Assembly: GCF_001611795.1 (NCBI RefSeq)
Contig: NZ_CP015098.1
Span: 806,001 to 870,000 of the forward strand
Source: Streptomyces qaidamensis
GTDB lineage: Bacteria > Actinomycetota > Actinomycetes > Streptomycetales > Streptomycetaceae
Length of the DNA stretch: 64,000 bases
Direction of reading: 5' to 3'
Numbering within the stretch: position 1 is the stretch's first letter; the number at the start of each line of letters is the position of its first letter. The position numbers and the translations under genes are program-made. The notes beneath the pieces are model-generated. The model had not been told where the DNA came from and ran no database searches. It worked only from the letters and a program-made list of their open reading frames with translations. This document shows positions 7,824 to 16,370 of the stretch, piece after piece.

Positions 7824-8797
7824 GAAGCACGGCACGCCGGTGGTCGTACGGGGTCAAGGGGGCCCCGTACGCCCACCCGTCTCCCACCACCACCCTCAAA
7901 CGAGCGCGCAGCGCCCCCTATCTTTTCCTCCTCCCAGCGGTACTGCTCTTCGCGCTGTTCTTCGCGCTGCCCATCGGCTACGCGGTCTGGCTCAGTTTCC
8001 GCAAGGTGAAGGTGTCGGGCCTCGGCCTCGGCTCCGGCGCCCGCAACGAGGTCTGGGCCGGCCTGGAGAACTACACCGACGCCCTCTCCGACAGCGAACT
8101 GCTGCACGGCACCCTGCGCGTCCTCGGCTACGGGTGCATCGTCGTACCCGTCATGCTCGGCCTGGCCCTGCTGTTCGCGCTGATGCTCGACTCGGAGAAG
8201 GTGCGGCTCGCGCCCGTCACCCGGCTCGCCATCTTCCTGCCGTACGCCATCCCCGGTGTGGTGGCGGCCCTGCTGTGGGGCTTCCTCTACCTGCCGGACG
8301 TCAGCCCCTTCTACTTCGTGCTCGACCGGCTCGGGATGCCGCAGCCGGACCTGCTGGACGGCGGGCCGCTGTTCGTGGCCCTGTCGAACATCGCGGTCTG
8401 GGGCGGTACCGGCTTCAACATGATCGTCATCTACACCTCGCTCCAGGCGATCCCGGCGGAGGTGTACGAGGCGGCGAAGCTGGACGGCGCCACCCCGCTG
8501 CAGATCGCGCTGCGGATCAAGATCCCGATGGTGTCGCCCTCGCTGGTACTGACCTTCTTCTTCTCGATCATCGCGACGCTCCAGGTCTTCAACGAACCGA
8601 CCACCCTCAAGCCGCTCACCAACTCGGTGTCCACGACGTGGAGCCCGCTGATGAAGGTGCACCGGGACGCCTTCGGCGAGGGTGACATCTACGGGGCCGC
8701 GGCGCAGGCCGTGATCATCGCCTTCGCCACGCTCCTCCTCTCCTTCGGCTTCCTGCGGGCCGCGAACCGTCGCCAGAAGCAGGAGGCCGCCCGATGA
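7820..8797 (+). CDS. Sugar ABC transporter permease, MalF/GanP type
   Basis: 325 aa with about six membrane helices. It starts at GTG 7820, overlapping the previous stop (GTGA). The cytoplasmic coupling motif EVYEAAKLDGATPLQIALRI is the EAA loop that docks on the ATPase. It forms the membrane channel with the next gene product. No nucleotide-binding subunit is encoded nearby. Confidence 0.93.
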   Translation: MRSTARRWSYGVKGAPYAHPSPTTTLKRARSAPYLFLLPAVLLFALFFALPIGYAVWLSFRKVKVSGLGLGSGARNEVWAGLENYTDALSDSELLHGTLRVLGYGCIVVPVMLGLALLFALMLDSEKVRLAPVTRLAIFLPYAIPGVVAALLWGFLYLPDVSPFYFVLDRLGMPQPDLLDGGPLFVALSNIAVWGGTGFNMIVIYTSLQAIPAEVYEAAKLDGATPLQIALRIKIPMVSPSLVLTFFFSIIATLQVFNEPTTLKPLTNSVSTTWSPLMKVHRDAFGEGDIYGAAAQAVIIAFATLLLSFGFLRAANRRQKQEAAR

Positions 8798-9702
8798 GCT
8801 CCCTCGCCGTCCCCCGGACCGAGCCGGTGGCGGACAGCACGCCCGGCACCGCCCAGGACCGCCCGCCGCTGCGCCGCCGGATCGCCCTGATCCCCACGGT
8901 CACCCTGCTGCTGGGCGCCCTCTACTGCCTGCTCCCTGTCGCCTGGGTGGTCATCGCCGCCACCAAGTCCGGACGGGAGCTGTTCTCCACGTTCACGTTC
9001 CTGCCCGGCACGGGCTTCGCCGGCAACATCCGGGACCTCGACGCCTACCGCGACGGCGTCTACTGGCAGTGGATGGGCAACTCCGCGCTGTACGCCGGCC
9101 TCGGGGCCCTGCTGTCGACGTGCGTGTCGGCGATCAGCGGCTACGCGCTCGCGATCTACCGTTTCCGCGGCCGCGAGACGCTCTTCAACGTGCTGCTCGC
9201 GGGGGTGCTGATGCCGCCCGTGATCCTGGCCGTCCCCCAGTACCTGCTGCTGGCGAAGGCCGACCTCACCGACTCGTACCTGTCCGTCCTGCTGCCGCAG
9301 ATCCTCTTCCCGTACGGCGTCTACCTCGCGCGGATCTACGCCGCCGCCGCGGTGCCCGCCGACGTGATCGAGGCGGGGCGCATGGACGGGGCGAGCGAGT
9401 GGCGGATCTTCACACGGATCGCCCTGCCGATGATGATCCCCGGGATGGTGACGGTGTTCCTGTTCCAGTTCGTGGCGATCTGGAACAACTTCCTGCTGCC
9501 GTACATCATGCTCAGCGACGACGAGAAGTTCCCGATCACGCTCGGCCTGTTCACGCTGCTGGAGCAGGGCGCCAACACCCCGGCGCTGTACACCCTGGTG
9601 ATCACGGGGGCCTTGCTCGCGGTGTTCCCGCTGGTCGTCCTCTTCCTGGTCATCCAGCGGTTCTGGAGTCTGGATCTGCTCTCCGGAGCCGTAAAGTCAT
9701 GA
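8794..9702 (+). CDS. Sugar ABC transporter permease, MalG/GanQ type
   Basis: 302 aa, six membrane helices, EAA loop DVIEAGRMDGASEWRIFTRI. The start overlaps the previous stop by ATGA. The stop TGA (9700-9702) is followed almost at once by the end of a TnpB element, so this is the last importer gene before the insertion. The LacI gene resumes the same direction about 1.4 kb on and was probably the next gene before the element arrived. Confidence 0.93.
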   Translation: MSSLAVPRTEPVADSTPGTAQDRPPLRRRIALIPTVTLLLGALYCLLPVAWVVIAATKSGRELFSTFTFLPGTGFAGNIRDLDAYRDGVYWQWMGNSALYAGLGALLSTCVSAISGYALAIYRFRGRETLFNVLLAGVLMPPVILAVPQYLLLAKADLTDSYLSVLLPQILFPYGVYLARIYAAAAVPADVIEAGRMDGASEWRIFTRIALPMMIPGMVTVFLFQFVAIWNNFLLPYIMLSDDEKFPITLGLFTLLEQGANTPALYTLVITGALLAVFPLVVLFLVIQRFWSLDLLSGAVKS

Positions 9703-9714
9703 CCTTGGCTGTCT

Positions 9715-9736
9715 CCCCCTCGGTGAACCGAGGGGG
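9715..9736 (-). ncRNA. Right-end hairpin, likely core of the TnpB omega/reRNA
   Basis: CCCCCTCGG (9715-9723) pairs perfectly with CCGAGGGGG (9728-9736) across loop TGAA, starting 5 bp beyond the tnpB stop. In IS605/TnpB systems the guide RNA is made from the 3' end of tnpB plus the right end, and the guide is read from the flank just outside. Here the flank is the 3' end of the sugar permease gene. The full RNA probably begins inside tnpB; its limits are not visible. Confidence 0.45.
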
Positions 9737-9740
9737 ATTC

Positions 9741-10943
9741 CTACGGCTTGCGCCGTGGAGTTTCCTGCTTCGTCGCCGACTGCCCGCCCGGAGTGCTCCG
9801 TTGAGGTCTTACACCGGCTCCACAGGCCGACGCCGCCAGCCCGGCCAGAAGGTTGCGCGCTGCGTTGGTGTCGCGGTCGTGCCTGGTGCCGCACGCGCAC
9901 GTCCAGGTGCGGACGCTCAGCGGCATCTTCCCCTGCAGGGTGCCGCAGGCGGAGCACAGCCTGGAAGAGGGGAAGAACCGGTCTACTGCGATCACTTCCC
10001 GCCCGTACCAGACAGCCTTGTACTCCAGCAGGCGACGGAACTCGGCCCACGCGGCATCCGAGACGGCTCGGGCCGTCGTGTGGTCCCTGACCATGTTGCG
10101 CACGGCCAGGTCCTCGATCACGATCGTTTGGTTTTCACGAACGAGACGAGTGGTCAGCTTGTGCAGATGGTCACGGCGCCGGTCGGCGATCCGGGCGTGC
10201 ACCCTCGCGACCTTGCGCCGGGCTTTGCGGCGGTTGGCTCCGTCACCCGCGGCCTTGCGGGACAGCTCCCGCTGGGCCCTGGCGAGACGGGCGCGGTCGC
10301 GGCGCTCGTGCCTGGGACTGGCGACCTTCTCCCCTGTGGAGAGAGTCAGCAGGTGGTCCAGACCGACATCGACCCCGACGGCCTCATCGGCGGCGGGAAG
10401 CGGTTTGATGGCCGGGTCCTCGCACAGCAGGGACACGAACCACCGTCCCGCCGCGTCCTGCGACACCGTTACGGTGGACGGCTCGGCGCCTTCGGGCAGC
10501 GGCCGGGACCACACGATATCGAGCGGATCCGCCATCTTGGCCAGGGTCAGCCGGCCGTCGGCCCGGAAGCGGAAACCGCTGGTGGTGTACTCGGCGGACT
10601 TCCGCGACTTCTTCCGCGACTTGAAGCGCGGGTACTTGGCCCGCTTGGCGAAGAAGTGGGTGAAGGCCGTCTGAAGGTGCCGCAGTGTTTGCTGCAACGG
10701 CACCGACGACACGTCGTTGAGGAATGCCGGCTCCTCAGTCTTCTTCCACGCGGTCAGCATGGCAGAGGTGGCGTTGTAGTTGACCCGTTCCTGTCGCGTC
10801 CACGCCTCTGTGCGGGCGCCGAGGGCGAGGTTGTAGACCTTGCGCACGCACCCGAACGTGCGCGACAGCTCCGCTGCCTGCGCACCAGTCGGATAGAAGC
10901 GGTACTTGAACGCTCGCTTCTCGTGGTTCCCCGACATGCTCAC
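9741..10943 (-). CDS. tnpB: TnpB, RNA-guided nuclease of IS200/IS605 family
   Basis: 400 aa. N-terminal KRAFKYRFYPTGAQ is the family signature. The RuvC-like triad is intact: D192 in GVDVGLDH, E277 in IVIEDLAV, D358 in HDRDTNAARN. The zinc ribbon C330-C333 and C349-C351 lies between E277 and D358. TnpB uses an RNA transcribed from its own 3' end to cut DNA and keep copies of its element in place; it is not the transposase. With all catalytic residues kept it is probably active. Start could be 10943 or 10937. Confidence 0.93.
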   Translation of the reverse strand: MSMSGNHEKRAFKYRFYPTGAQAAELSRTFGCVRKVYNLALGARTEAWTRQERVNYNATSAMLTAWKKTEEPAFLNDVSSVPLQQTLRHLQTAFTHFFAKRAKYPRFKSRKKSRKSAEYTTSGFRFRADGRLTLAKMADPLDIVWSRPLPEGAEPSTVTVSQDAAGRWFVSLLCEDPAIKPLPAADEAVGVDVGLDHLLTLSTGEKVASPRHERRDRARLARAQRELSRKAAGDGANRRKARRKVARVHARIADRRRDHLHKLTTRLVRENQTIVIEDLAVRNMVRDHTTARAVSDAAWAEFRRLLEYKAVWYGREVIAVDRFFPSSRLCSACGTLQGKMPLSVRTWTCACGTRHDRDTNAARNLLAGLAASACGAGVRPQRSTPGGQSATKQETPRRKP

Positions 10944-11051
10944 AAACTAGGATCGCTGCATGTAAAGCTCACCCTGCGGGTCAGGGCACCGCGATCCACC
11001 CTGGCGCCGATCCCCGCTTCCTGCCCCGCGCCCGCAGGAGCTTCGCTCCCT

Positions 11052-11071
11052 CCCCCGCCCGGAGGCGGGGG
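11052..11071. repeat. Left-end hairpin of the TnpB element
   Basis: CCCCCGCC (11052-11059) pairs with GGCGGGGG (11064-11071) across loop CGGA. It lies 8 bp before the GGAGGA ribosome site of the LacI gene, so the element inserted without damaging that gene. It could also act as a terminator or structured leader for lacI. Confidence 0.6.
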
Positions 11072-11089
11072 TATCCACGGAGGAATCAG

Positions 11090-12115
11090 ATGAACGCTGC
11101 GGGAGGCAGGCGCAGGCCGCCCACGATCCATGACGTGGCGCGCGAGGCCGGTGTCTCGCGCGGTACCGTCTCGCGCGTCCTCAACGGCGGGCACTACGTC
11201 AGTCCGGCCGCCCAGGAGGCGGTCAACGCTGCCATCCGCAGAACGGGTTACGTGGTCAACCGGCACGCCCGCTCTCTGATCACCGGGCGGTCCGACTCGA
11301 TCGGTTTCCTGCTCACGGAGCCGCAGGAGAGGTTCTTCGAGGACCCCAACTTCAACGTCCTGCTGCGCGGCTGCACCCAGGCGCTCGCAGCGCACGACAT
11401 CCCGCTGCTGCTGATGCTGGCGGGCACCGAGGACGAACGGCGGCGCATCACGCGGTACATCACCGCCGGGCACGTGGACGGGGTGCTGCTGGTCTCCAGC
11501 CACTCCGGTGATCCCGTCGCCGAGCAGCTGCGCGAGGCGGGGGTGCCGCTGGTGGCGTGCGGGAAGCCGATCGGGCTGGCGTCCAAGGTCAGTTACGTGG
11601 CCGCCGACGACCGTGACGGCGCCCGCGACATGGTGCGTCACCTGCTGTCGCTCGGGCGGCGCCGGGTGGGCACGGTGACCGGTCCGCTGGACACACCCGG
11701 CGGTGTCGAGCGCCTGGCGGGTTACAAGGAGGTGCTGGCGGAGGCGGGTCTGGAGTTCGACGAGCGGCTGGTCGTCTCCGGCGACTACAGCCGGGCGAGC
11801 GGTGAGGCCGGCGCCGAGCGCCTGCTGGCACGGGCGCCGGACGTCGACGCGGTGTTCGTCGCCTCGGACCTCATGGCGCAGGGAGTGCTCACGGCCCTGC
11901 ACCGGGCCGGGCGGCGGGTGCCGCAGGACGTGGCCGTCGGCGGCTTCGACGATTCACCGGCCGCGGTGGCCGCCGGCCCCGAGCTGACGACCATCCGGCA
12001 GCCCTGGGACCGCATCAGCAACGAGATGGTGCGGGTGCTGCTCGCGCAGATCGGGGGCGAGGATCCGGCGGCGGTGATCCTGCCGACGGAGCTGGTGAAG
12101 CGGGAGTCCACGTAA
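11090..12115 (+). CDS. LacI-family repressor of the galactan cluster
   Basis: 341 aa. Helix-turn-helix at residues about 12-31 (TIHDVAREAGVSRGTVSRVLNG), hinge helix ARSLITGRS, then a periplasmic-binding-protein-like effector domain (FDDSPAAVAAGPELTTIRQP near the end). Strong ribosome site GGAGGA at 11079-11084. By position it is the regulator of the GH53/GH42/importer set, probably lifting from the operator at 6435-6450 when galactobiose is bound. The TnpB element now lies between it and the importer genes, so its transcription may depend on read-through or a promoter in the element. Confidence 0.92.
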   Translation: MNAAGGRRRPPTIHDVAREAGVSRGTVSRVLNGGHYVSPAAQEAVNAAIRRTGYVVNRHARSLITGRSDSIGFLLTEPQERFFEDPNFNVLLRGCTQALAAHDIPLLLMLAGTEDERRRITRYITAGHVDGVLLVSSHSGDPVAEQLREAGVPLVACGKPIGLASKVSYVAADDRDGARDMVRHLLSLGRRRVGTVTGPLDTPGGVERLAGYKEVLAEAGLEFDERLVVSGDYSRASGEAGAERLLARAPDVDAVFVASDLMAQGVLTALHRAGRRVPQDVAVGGFDDSPAAVAAGPELTTIRQPWDRISNEMVRVLLAQIGGEDPAAVILPTELVKREST

Positions 12116-12124
12116 GGCCGGGCG

Positions 12125-12143
12125 TACGGGGCGGGAGCCCGTA
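12125..12143 (+). terminator. Short hairpin after lacI
   Basis: TACGGG (12125-12130) pairs with CCCGTA (12138-12143), 10 bp beyond the LacI stop. A weak stem with no T-run. Confidence 0.35.
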
Positions 12144-12149
12144 TTGCAT

Positions 12150-12169
12150 GCACGGTCATTTAACCGTGC
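12150..12169. promoter_or_regulatory. MarR-type operator upstream of the MarR gene
   Basis: Perfect inverted repeat GCACGGT (12150-12156) - 6 nt - ACCGTGC (12163-12169). A 20-bp AT-centred palindrome 21 bp before the MarR start is the usual form of an autoregulatory MarR site. Confidence 0.7.
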
Positions 12170-12189
12170 TCCGGTGTTACCGTTCCCAT

Positions 12190-12615
12190 ATGGCGGCGAA
12201 GACGGCTGGTGGGCAGCTCGAGGATCGGTGGCGGGACATCCTGTCGGCGCACGCGCGCACGATGTGCGAGATCGACCGGGCGCTGCATCCGCACGGCCTC
12301 GGCGCGTCCGACTTCGAGGTCCTGGACATGCTCGCGACCGCGGCGCCCGAGGAGGGCGAGCAGTGCCGCGTGCAGAACCTCGTGGGGCGGGTCCACCTCA
12401 GTCAGAGCGCGCTGTCGCGGCTGATCGCCCGGCTGGAGAAGGACGGGCTGGTGGCGCGGTCGGTGTGTGCGGAGGACCGCCGCGGCGTGTGGGTCGCACT
12501 GACGGCCAAGGGCCGTGACCTGCATGCCGAGGTGCTCCCACTGCAGCGGGCAGCACTGACCCGGGCGCTGGGCGAGGAACCGCCCAGGCCCGGATCGCGC
12601 CGGTCGCCTTCCTAG
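12190..12615 (+). CDS. MarR-family regulator
   Basis: 141 aa from ATG 12190. An in-frame ATG 42 bp upstream would place the operator inside the gene, so it was rejected. No clear ribosome site precedes 12190, and the transcript may be leaderless. MarR winged helix: GASDFEVLDMLATA, then HLSQSALSRLIARLEKDGLVARSVCAEDRRGVWVALTAKG with the D-R-R wing. Contains three Cys, one close to the wing (C in SVCAEDRR), so redox sensing is possible. No obvious target gene beside it; the neighbours are convergent or belong to other sets. Confidence 0.85.
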   Translation: MAAKTAGGQLEDRWRDILSAHARTMCEIDRALHPHGLGASDFEVLDMLATAAPEEGEQCRVQNLVGRVHLSQSALSRLIARLEKDGLVARSVCAEDRRGVWVALTAKGRDLHAEVLPLQRAALTRALGEEPPRPGSRRSPS

Positions 12616-12634
12616 GCCGGGCCGTGTCCGCACA

Positions 12635-12670
12635 GTCCCGCCTGACCCGCTCTCCGGCGGGCGACGGGAC
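12635..12670. terminator. Bidirectional terminator between marR and the SseB gene
   Basis: Nested stems GTCCCG (12635-12640)/CGGGAC (12665-12670) and CCCGC (12646-12650)/GCGGG (12657-12661) in the 69-bp gap between two convergent genes. Confidence 0.55.
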
Positions 12671-12684
12671 CTTTCGCACACGCG

Positions 12685-13083
12685 CTAGCGGGCCAGCAGG
12701 GTGCGCACTCCCTCCGAGGTCAGCGTCAGGCGGTGCTCCGAGCTGCCGTCGATGGTGAGCGACAGGTCGTCGGCCGGCCACTGCGCGGCGAGGGCCCCGA
12801 GGGGCACCAGGCGGTAGCGGGAGACGAACGGCAGCAGCCCGGCCATCTCCACCTCGGAGGTGAACACGGGCACCACCGGTTCGCCGCCCGGCTGCTCCAG
12901 CACCGGCAGCGCTACCGCCGAGGGGTTGGCGGCGTCCGAGTCGTTGGCGTCGTCGGGCACGGGGATGAGCACGTCGCTGTTGGCGAGCGCGTCCAGAGCC
13001 ACCGTGTCCTCGGTGTTCTCGGAGAGGACGTCCAGAGCCCGCTGGGCGGGCGTGGGCGTGGGGTCGTTTGCGGGTGTCTCCAT
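12685..13083 (-). CDS. SseB N-terminal-domain protein
   Basis: 132 aa from ATG 13083. N-terminal half is an acidic low-complexity leader; the core VALPVLEQPGGEPVVPVFTSEVEMAGLLPF matches the SseB domain, a small alpha/beta fold common in actinomycetes as a stand-alone protein. The type-III-secretion name comes from enterobacteria and says nothing about function here. No signal peptide. Function unknown. Confidence 0.75.
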   Translation of the reverse strand: METPANDPTPTPAQRALDVLSENTEDTVALDALANSDVLIPVPDDANDSDAANPSAVALPVLEQPGGEPVVPVFTSEVEMAGLLPFVSRYRLVPLGALAAQWPADDLSLTIDGSSEHRLTLTSEGVRTLLAR

Positions 13084-13291
13084 GGCAGATTCCCTGGTAG
13101 CGGCGGTCGTGCGGCCCGCCCCGGGCATGATCCGCCCCGGGAACGGTCCTGCTCGCGTACCCGAACGGGGCGGGGGCAACCCTGGTGGATCTCGGGGGTT
13201 CGTGGGAGCTCGCGGGAGATCTCGTGGCGAGCCGGGGGGGCGGCGGGCCGGCGAAGGACAGCGGGGCTGCCAGGGAGCTGCCCGGGGACTG

Positions 13292-13321
13292 TTGACCTGA
13301 CTGATGTTACCGGTAACATCA
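13292..13321 (+). promoter_or_regulatory. Promoter and 20-bp palindromic operator of the second galactoside cluster
   Basis: -35 TTGACC (13292-13297), 16-bp spacer, -10 TAACAT (13314-13319). The perfect palindrome TGATGTTACCGGTAACATCA (13302-13321) covers the spacer and the -10 and has the central CG of LacI-family sites. It is the only clear signal in the 309-bp gap between the SseB gene and the MFS gene. The expected ligand is the LacI protein at 18,838. Confidence 0.85.
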
Positions 13322-13392
13322 CTTGCTGATCCAGACGTACGCGACTGTGCCCTCCGCCCACCCGCCCCGGTGGCCCGTCCTTCGGAGTCCGC

Positions 13393-14574
13393 GTGATCGA
13401 AGAGCGCGTTGCCCGTCTCTCCCCCGCCCAGCCCGGTCCGTTGTTCAGCAGGGCCGCCGTGGTCGCCTCCTGTGTGGGCTTCGTGCTCATGGGGGTGTTG
13501 CAGGCCTTGTACGGACCGGCGATCCCGGCCTTCCGCGCGGAGTTCGGGCTGTCGCCCTCCGCCGCGGGGCTGGGGCTGAGCGCGCACTTCGTCGGTGGTG
13601 TGGCCGGGGTGCTGCTGTCCGACCGGCTCTACGGGCGGATCGGCAACCGGCACATCCTCGGCGGTTCGTATCTGCTGATGGCCGTCGGCGCGGCCGGCTT
13701 CGCGCTGGCGCCCGGCTGGCCCACGGCCCTGGCGGCCGCCCTGGTCGCCGGGCTGGGCTTCGGTGGTATCGACTACGGCCTCAACCAGCTGTTCGCCGTG
13801 GGCTTCGGCGACCGTTCGACCGCGATGCTCAACATCCTCCACGCCCACTTCGGCATCGGCGCCGTCCTCGGCCCCGCCGTGATCGGCGCCGTCGGCTCCG
13901 AGCACTACCCGGCCGTCTTCCTCGCCTTCGCCCTCGCCAACCTGCCGCTGCTGCTGTGCCTGAGGGGCGTGCGGAGCCAGGCGCCCGTCCCGGCCGGAGA
14001 GCAGGGCGCCGGCACGGGCGTGCTCGGGCGGAGCCTCGGCTCCGTGATCGCCGTCTTCGTCGTCCTCTACGTGCTGCACGTCGGCATCGAGGCCGGTGTA
14101 GGCGGCTGGGAACCCACGCATCTGGAGACCGTCGGCTACGGCGCGGGCGTCGCCGCGACCGCCACCTCCGTGTACTGGCTGATGATGACCGTCGGCCGCT
14201 TCCTGGTCGCCCCGCTCGCACTGCGCTTCTCCCCCCAGGCCATCATCACCGTCTCCTGCGCGGGCATGACGGTGTGCCTGCTGGCCGCGACCGTCCCGGC
14301 CCTCGCGCCCTACGCGTACGCCGGTGTCGGTCTGTTCATCGCGCCGATCTTCCCCACCGGGCTGCCGTGGCTGAACCGCGCCGCCCCGCAGGCCCGGCGG
14401 GCCGGTGCCCTGGTCATCGCGGCCTCCATGATCGGCGGTGTCGCCGCGGGGCCGGCGCTGGGCAAGGCCATCGAATGGTCCGGGGTCCGCGCCGTGCCGC
14501 TCCTGCTGTGCGGCGTCTCGGCGCTCTGCCTGGCCGCCACGCTCTGGCTGATCCGCGCGACCCGCTCCCGCTGA
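13393..14574 (+). CDS. MFS permease, probable galactoside transporter
   Basis: 393 aa, about 12 membrane helices, from GTG 13393. The A-like motif GVLLSDRLYGRIGNRHIL after helix 2 places it in the major facilitator superfamily; it resembles the fucose/glucose-type FucP-like group (GGIDYGLNQLFAVGF, LNILHAHFGIGAVLGP). First gene after the palindromic operator and followed 32 bp later by a GH35 galactosidase, so a disaccharide or oligosaccharide with terminal beta-galactose is the likely cargo. Substrate inferred from context only. Confidence 0.85.
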   Translation: MIEERVARLSPAQPGPLFSRAAVVASCVGFVLMGVLQALYGPAIPAFRAEFGLSPSAAGLGLSAHFVGGVAGVLLSDRLYGRIGNRHILGGSYLLMAVGAAGFALAPGWPTALAAALVAGLGFGGIDYGLNQLFAVGFGDRSTAMLNILHAHFGIGAVLGPAVIGAVGSEHYPAVFLAFALANLPLLLCLRGVRSQAPVPAGEQGAGTGVLGRSLGSVIAVFVVLYVLHVGIEAGVGGWEPTHLETVGYGAGVAATATSVYWLMMTVGRFLVAPLALRFSPQAIITVSCAGMTVCLLAATVPALAPYAYAGVGLFIAPIFPTGLPWLNRAAPQARRAGALVIAASMIGGVAAGPALGKAIEWSGVRAVPLLLCGVSALCLAATLWLIRATRSR

Positions 14575-14606
14575 CTCCACTCCTCTGTCCCGAAGGGAAG
14601 CTCCGC

Positions 14607-16370
14607 ATGCCCGCCCTGACGACGACGTCCGACGGATTCCTGCTGCACGGCGAGCCGTTCCGGATCATCTCCGGCGCGCTGCACTACTTCCGCGTCCATC
14701 CCGGCCTGTGGTCCGACCGGTTGCGCAAGGCGCGGCTGATGGGCCTCAACACGGTGGAGACGTACATCCCCTGGAATCACCACCAGCCCGATCCCGAGGC
14801 CCCCCTGGCCCTCGACGGCTTCCTCGACCTGCCCCGGTTCCTCCGGCTCGCCCAGGACGAGGGACTGCGGGTGCTGCTGCGTCCGGGGCCGTTCATCTGC
14901 GCCGAGTGGGACGGCGGCGGCCTGCCCGACTGGCTGACCTCCGACCCGGACATCCGGCTGCGCACCAGCGACCCCCGCTTCACCGGCGCCGTCGACCGCT
15001 ACCTCGACCTGCTGCTGCCCGCGCTCCGGCCGCACCTGGCCGCGGCGGGCGGTCCCGTCATCGGCGTACAGGTGGAGAACGAGTACGGGGCCTACGGCGA
15101 CGACTCCGCCTATCTGAAGCACCTCGCCGACGCCTTCCGCGCCCGCGGCGTCGAGGAGCTGCTGTTCACCTGCGACCAGGCCGACCCGGAGCATCTCGCC
15201 ACCGGAAGCGTGCCCGGCGTCCTGGCCACCGGGACCTTCGGCAGCCGCGTCGAGCAGTCCCTGGCACGGCTGCGCGAACACCAGCCCGAAGGCCCGCTGT
15301 TCTGCGCCGAGTTCTGGATCGGCTGGTTCGACCACTGGGGCGGACCGCACCATGTGCGGGACGCGGCAGACGCCGCCGCCGACCTGGACCGGCTGCTGTC
15401 CGCGGGGGCCTCCGTCAACATCTACATGTTCCACGGCGGTACCAACTTCGGCTTCGCCAACGGCGCCAACCACAAACACGCCTACACGCCCACCGTCACG
15501 TCCTACGACTACGACGCCGCCCTCACCGAGTGCGGCGACCCGGGCCCGAAGTACCACGCCTTCCGCGAGGTCATCGCCCGCCATGCCACCGTGCCGGACG
15601 AACCCGCCCCGGCGCCGGGTCCCAAACTCCCGCCCACGCCCGTCGATGTGGACAGCCGGGTGGCTCTCCTGCCCCTGGCCGCCTCGCTCCCCGGGGCCGT
15701 GCGCACCGACGCGCCCGTGACCATGGACGAGCTCGGGCAGCGCACCGGCTACGCCCTCTACCGCACCACCTTCCCGGCCGACGGCGACGGACTGCTGCAC
15801 TTCGCCCGCGGGGTGGGCGATCGCGCCCAGGTCTTCGTCGACGGCGCGCCCGTCGGCGTGCTGGAGAGCGAACGCCACGACACGTCGCTGCCCGTGCGGG
15901 TGCCGCGTCCCGGTGCGACTTTGGAGGTCCTCGTCGAGAACATGGGCGGCGTCAACTACGGCCCCCGTATCGGCGCGCCCAAGGGTCTGCTCGGACCCGT
16001 CTCCTTCAACGGCACGGACCTCACGGGCTGGGACTGCCACCCGCTGCCGCCGGCCCCGGACGCGCTGCCGTTCGCCCCGGCCGATGACGCGCCGGTCACC
16101 GTGCCGGCCTTCCACCGCGGCACCTTCGAGGTCGGCACCCCGGCGGACGCCTTCCTCGCCCTGCCCGGCTGGACGAAGGGCCAGGCCTGGGTCAACGGCT
16201 TCCACCTCGGCCGCTACTGGAACCGCGGCCCGCAGCGCACGCTGTACGTCCCCGCGCCGGTGCTGCGCCCGGGCTCCAACGAACTCGTCCTGCTGGAGCT
16301 GCACGGCAGCACCGCCACCCGTGCCCTGCTCACCGACACCCCCGACCTCGGCCCGGAGAACACGTGGTGA
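14607..16370 (+). CDS. GH35 beta-galactosidase
   Basis: 587 aa from ATG 14607 with GAAGGGAAG upstream. Catalytic acid/base E159 in GVQVENEYGAY; nucleophile E235 in LFCAEFWIGWFDHWGG. Other GH35 blocks: SGALHYFRVHP, LRPGPFICAEWDGGGLP, NIYMFHGGTNFG, followed by two C-terminal jelly-roll domains ending in a GWTKGQAWVNGFHLGRYW block. No signal peptide, so it works on sugars imported by the MFS protein. Its stop overlaps the next glycosidase gene. Confidence 0.95.
   Translation: MPALTTTSDGFLLHGEPFRIISGALHYFRVHPGLWSDRLRKARLMGLNTVETYIPWNHHQPDPEAPLALDGFLDLPRFLRLAQDEGLRVLLRPGPFICAEWDGGGLPDWLTSDPDIRLRTSDPRFTGAVDRYLDLLLPALRPHLAAAGGPVIGVQVENEYGAYGDDSAYLKHLADAFRARGVEELLFTCDQADPEHLATGSVPGVLATGTFGSRVEQSLARLREHQPEGPLFCAEFWIGWFDHWGGPHHVRDAADAAADLDRLLSAGASVNIYMFHGGTNFGFANGANHKHAYTPTVTSYDYDAALTECGDPGPKYHAFREVIARHATVPDEPAPAPGPKLPPTPVDVDSRVALLPLAASLPGAVRTDAPVTMDELGQRTGYALYRTTFPADGDGLLHFARGVGDRAQVFVDGAPVGVLESERHDTSLPVRVPRPGATLEVLVENMGGVNYGPRIGAPKGLLGPVSFNGTDLTGWDCHPLPPAPDALPFAPADDAPVTVPAFHRGTFEVGTPADAFLALPGWTKGQAWVNGFHLGRYWNRGPQRTLYVPAPVLRPGSNELVLLELHGSTATRALLTDTPDLGPENTW

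Larger units (their letters stand above)
9710..11072 (-). mobile_element. IS200/IS605-group element carrying tnpB only
   Basis: A solitary tnpB gene bracketed by two perfect GC-rich hairpins (9715-9736 and 11052-11071), the arrangement expected of IS605-type ends, which carry subterminal hairpins rather than inverted repeats. No tnpA (Y1 transposase) is present, so movement would need help in trans. Exact ends and target site cannot be fixed by eye. It splits the importer-repressor operon. Confidence 0.7.
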
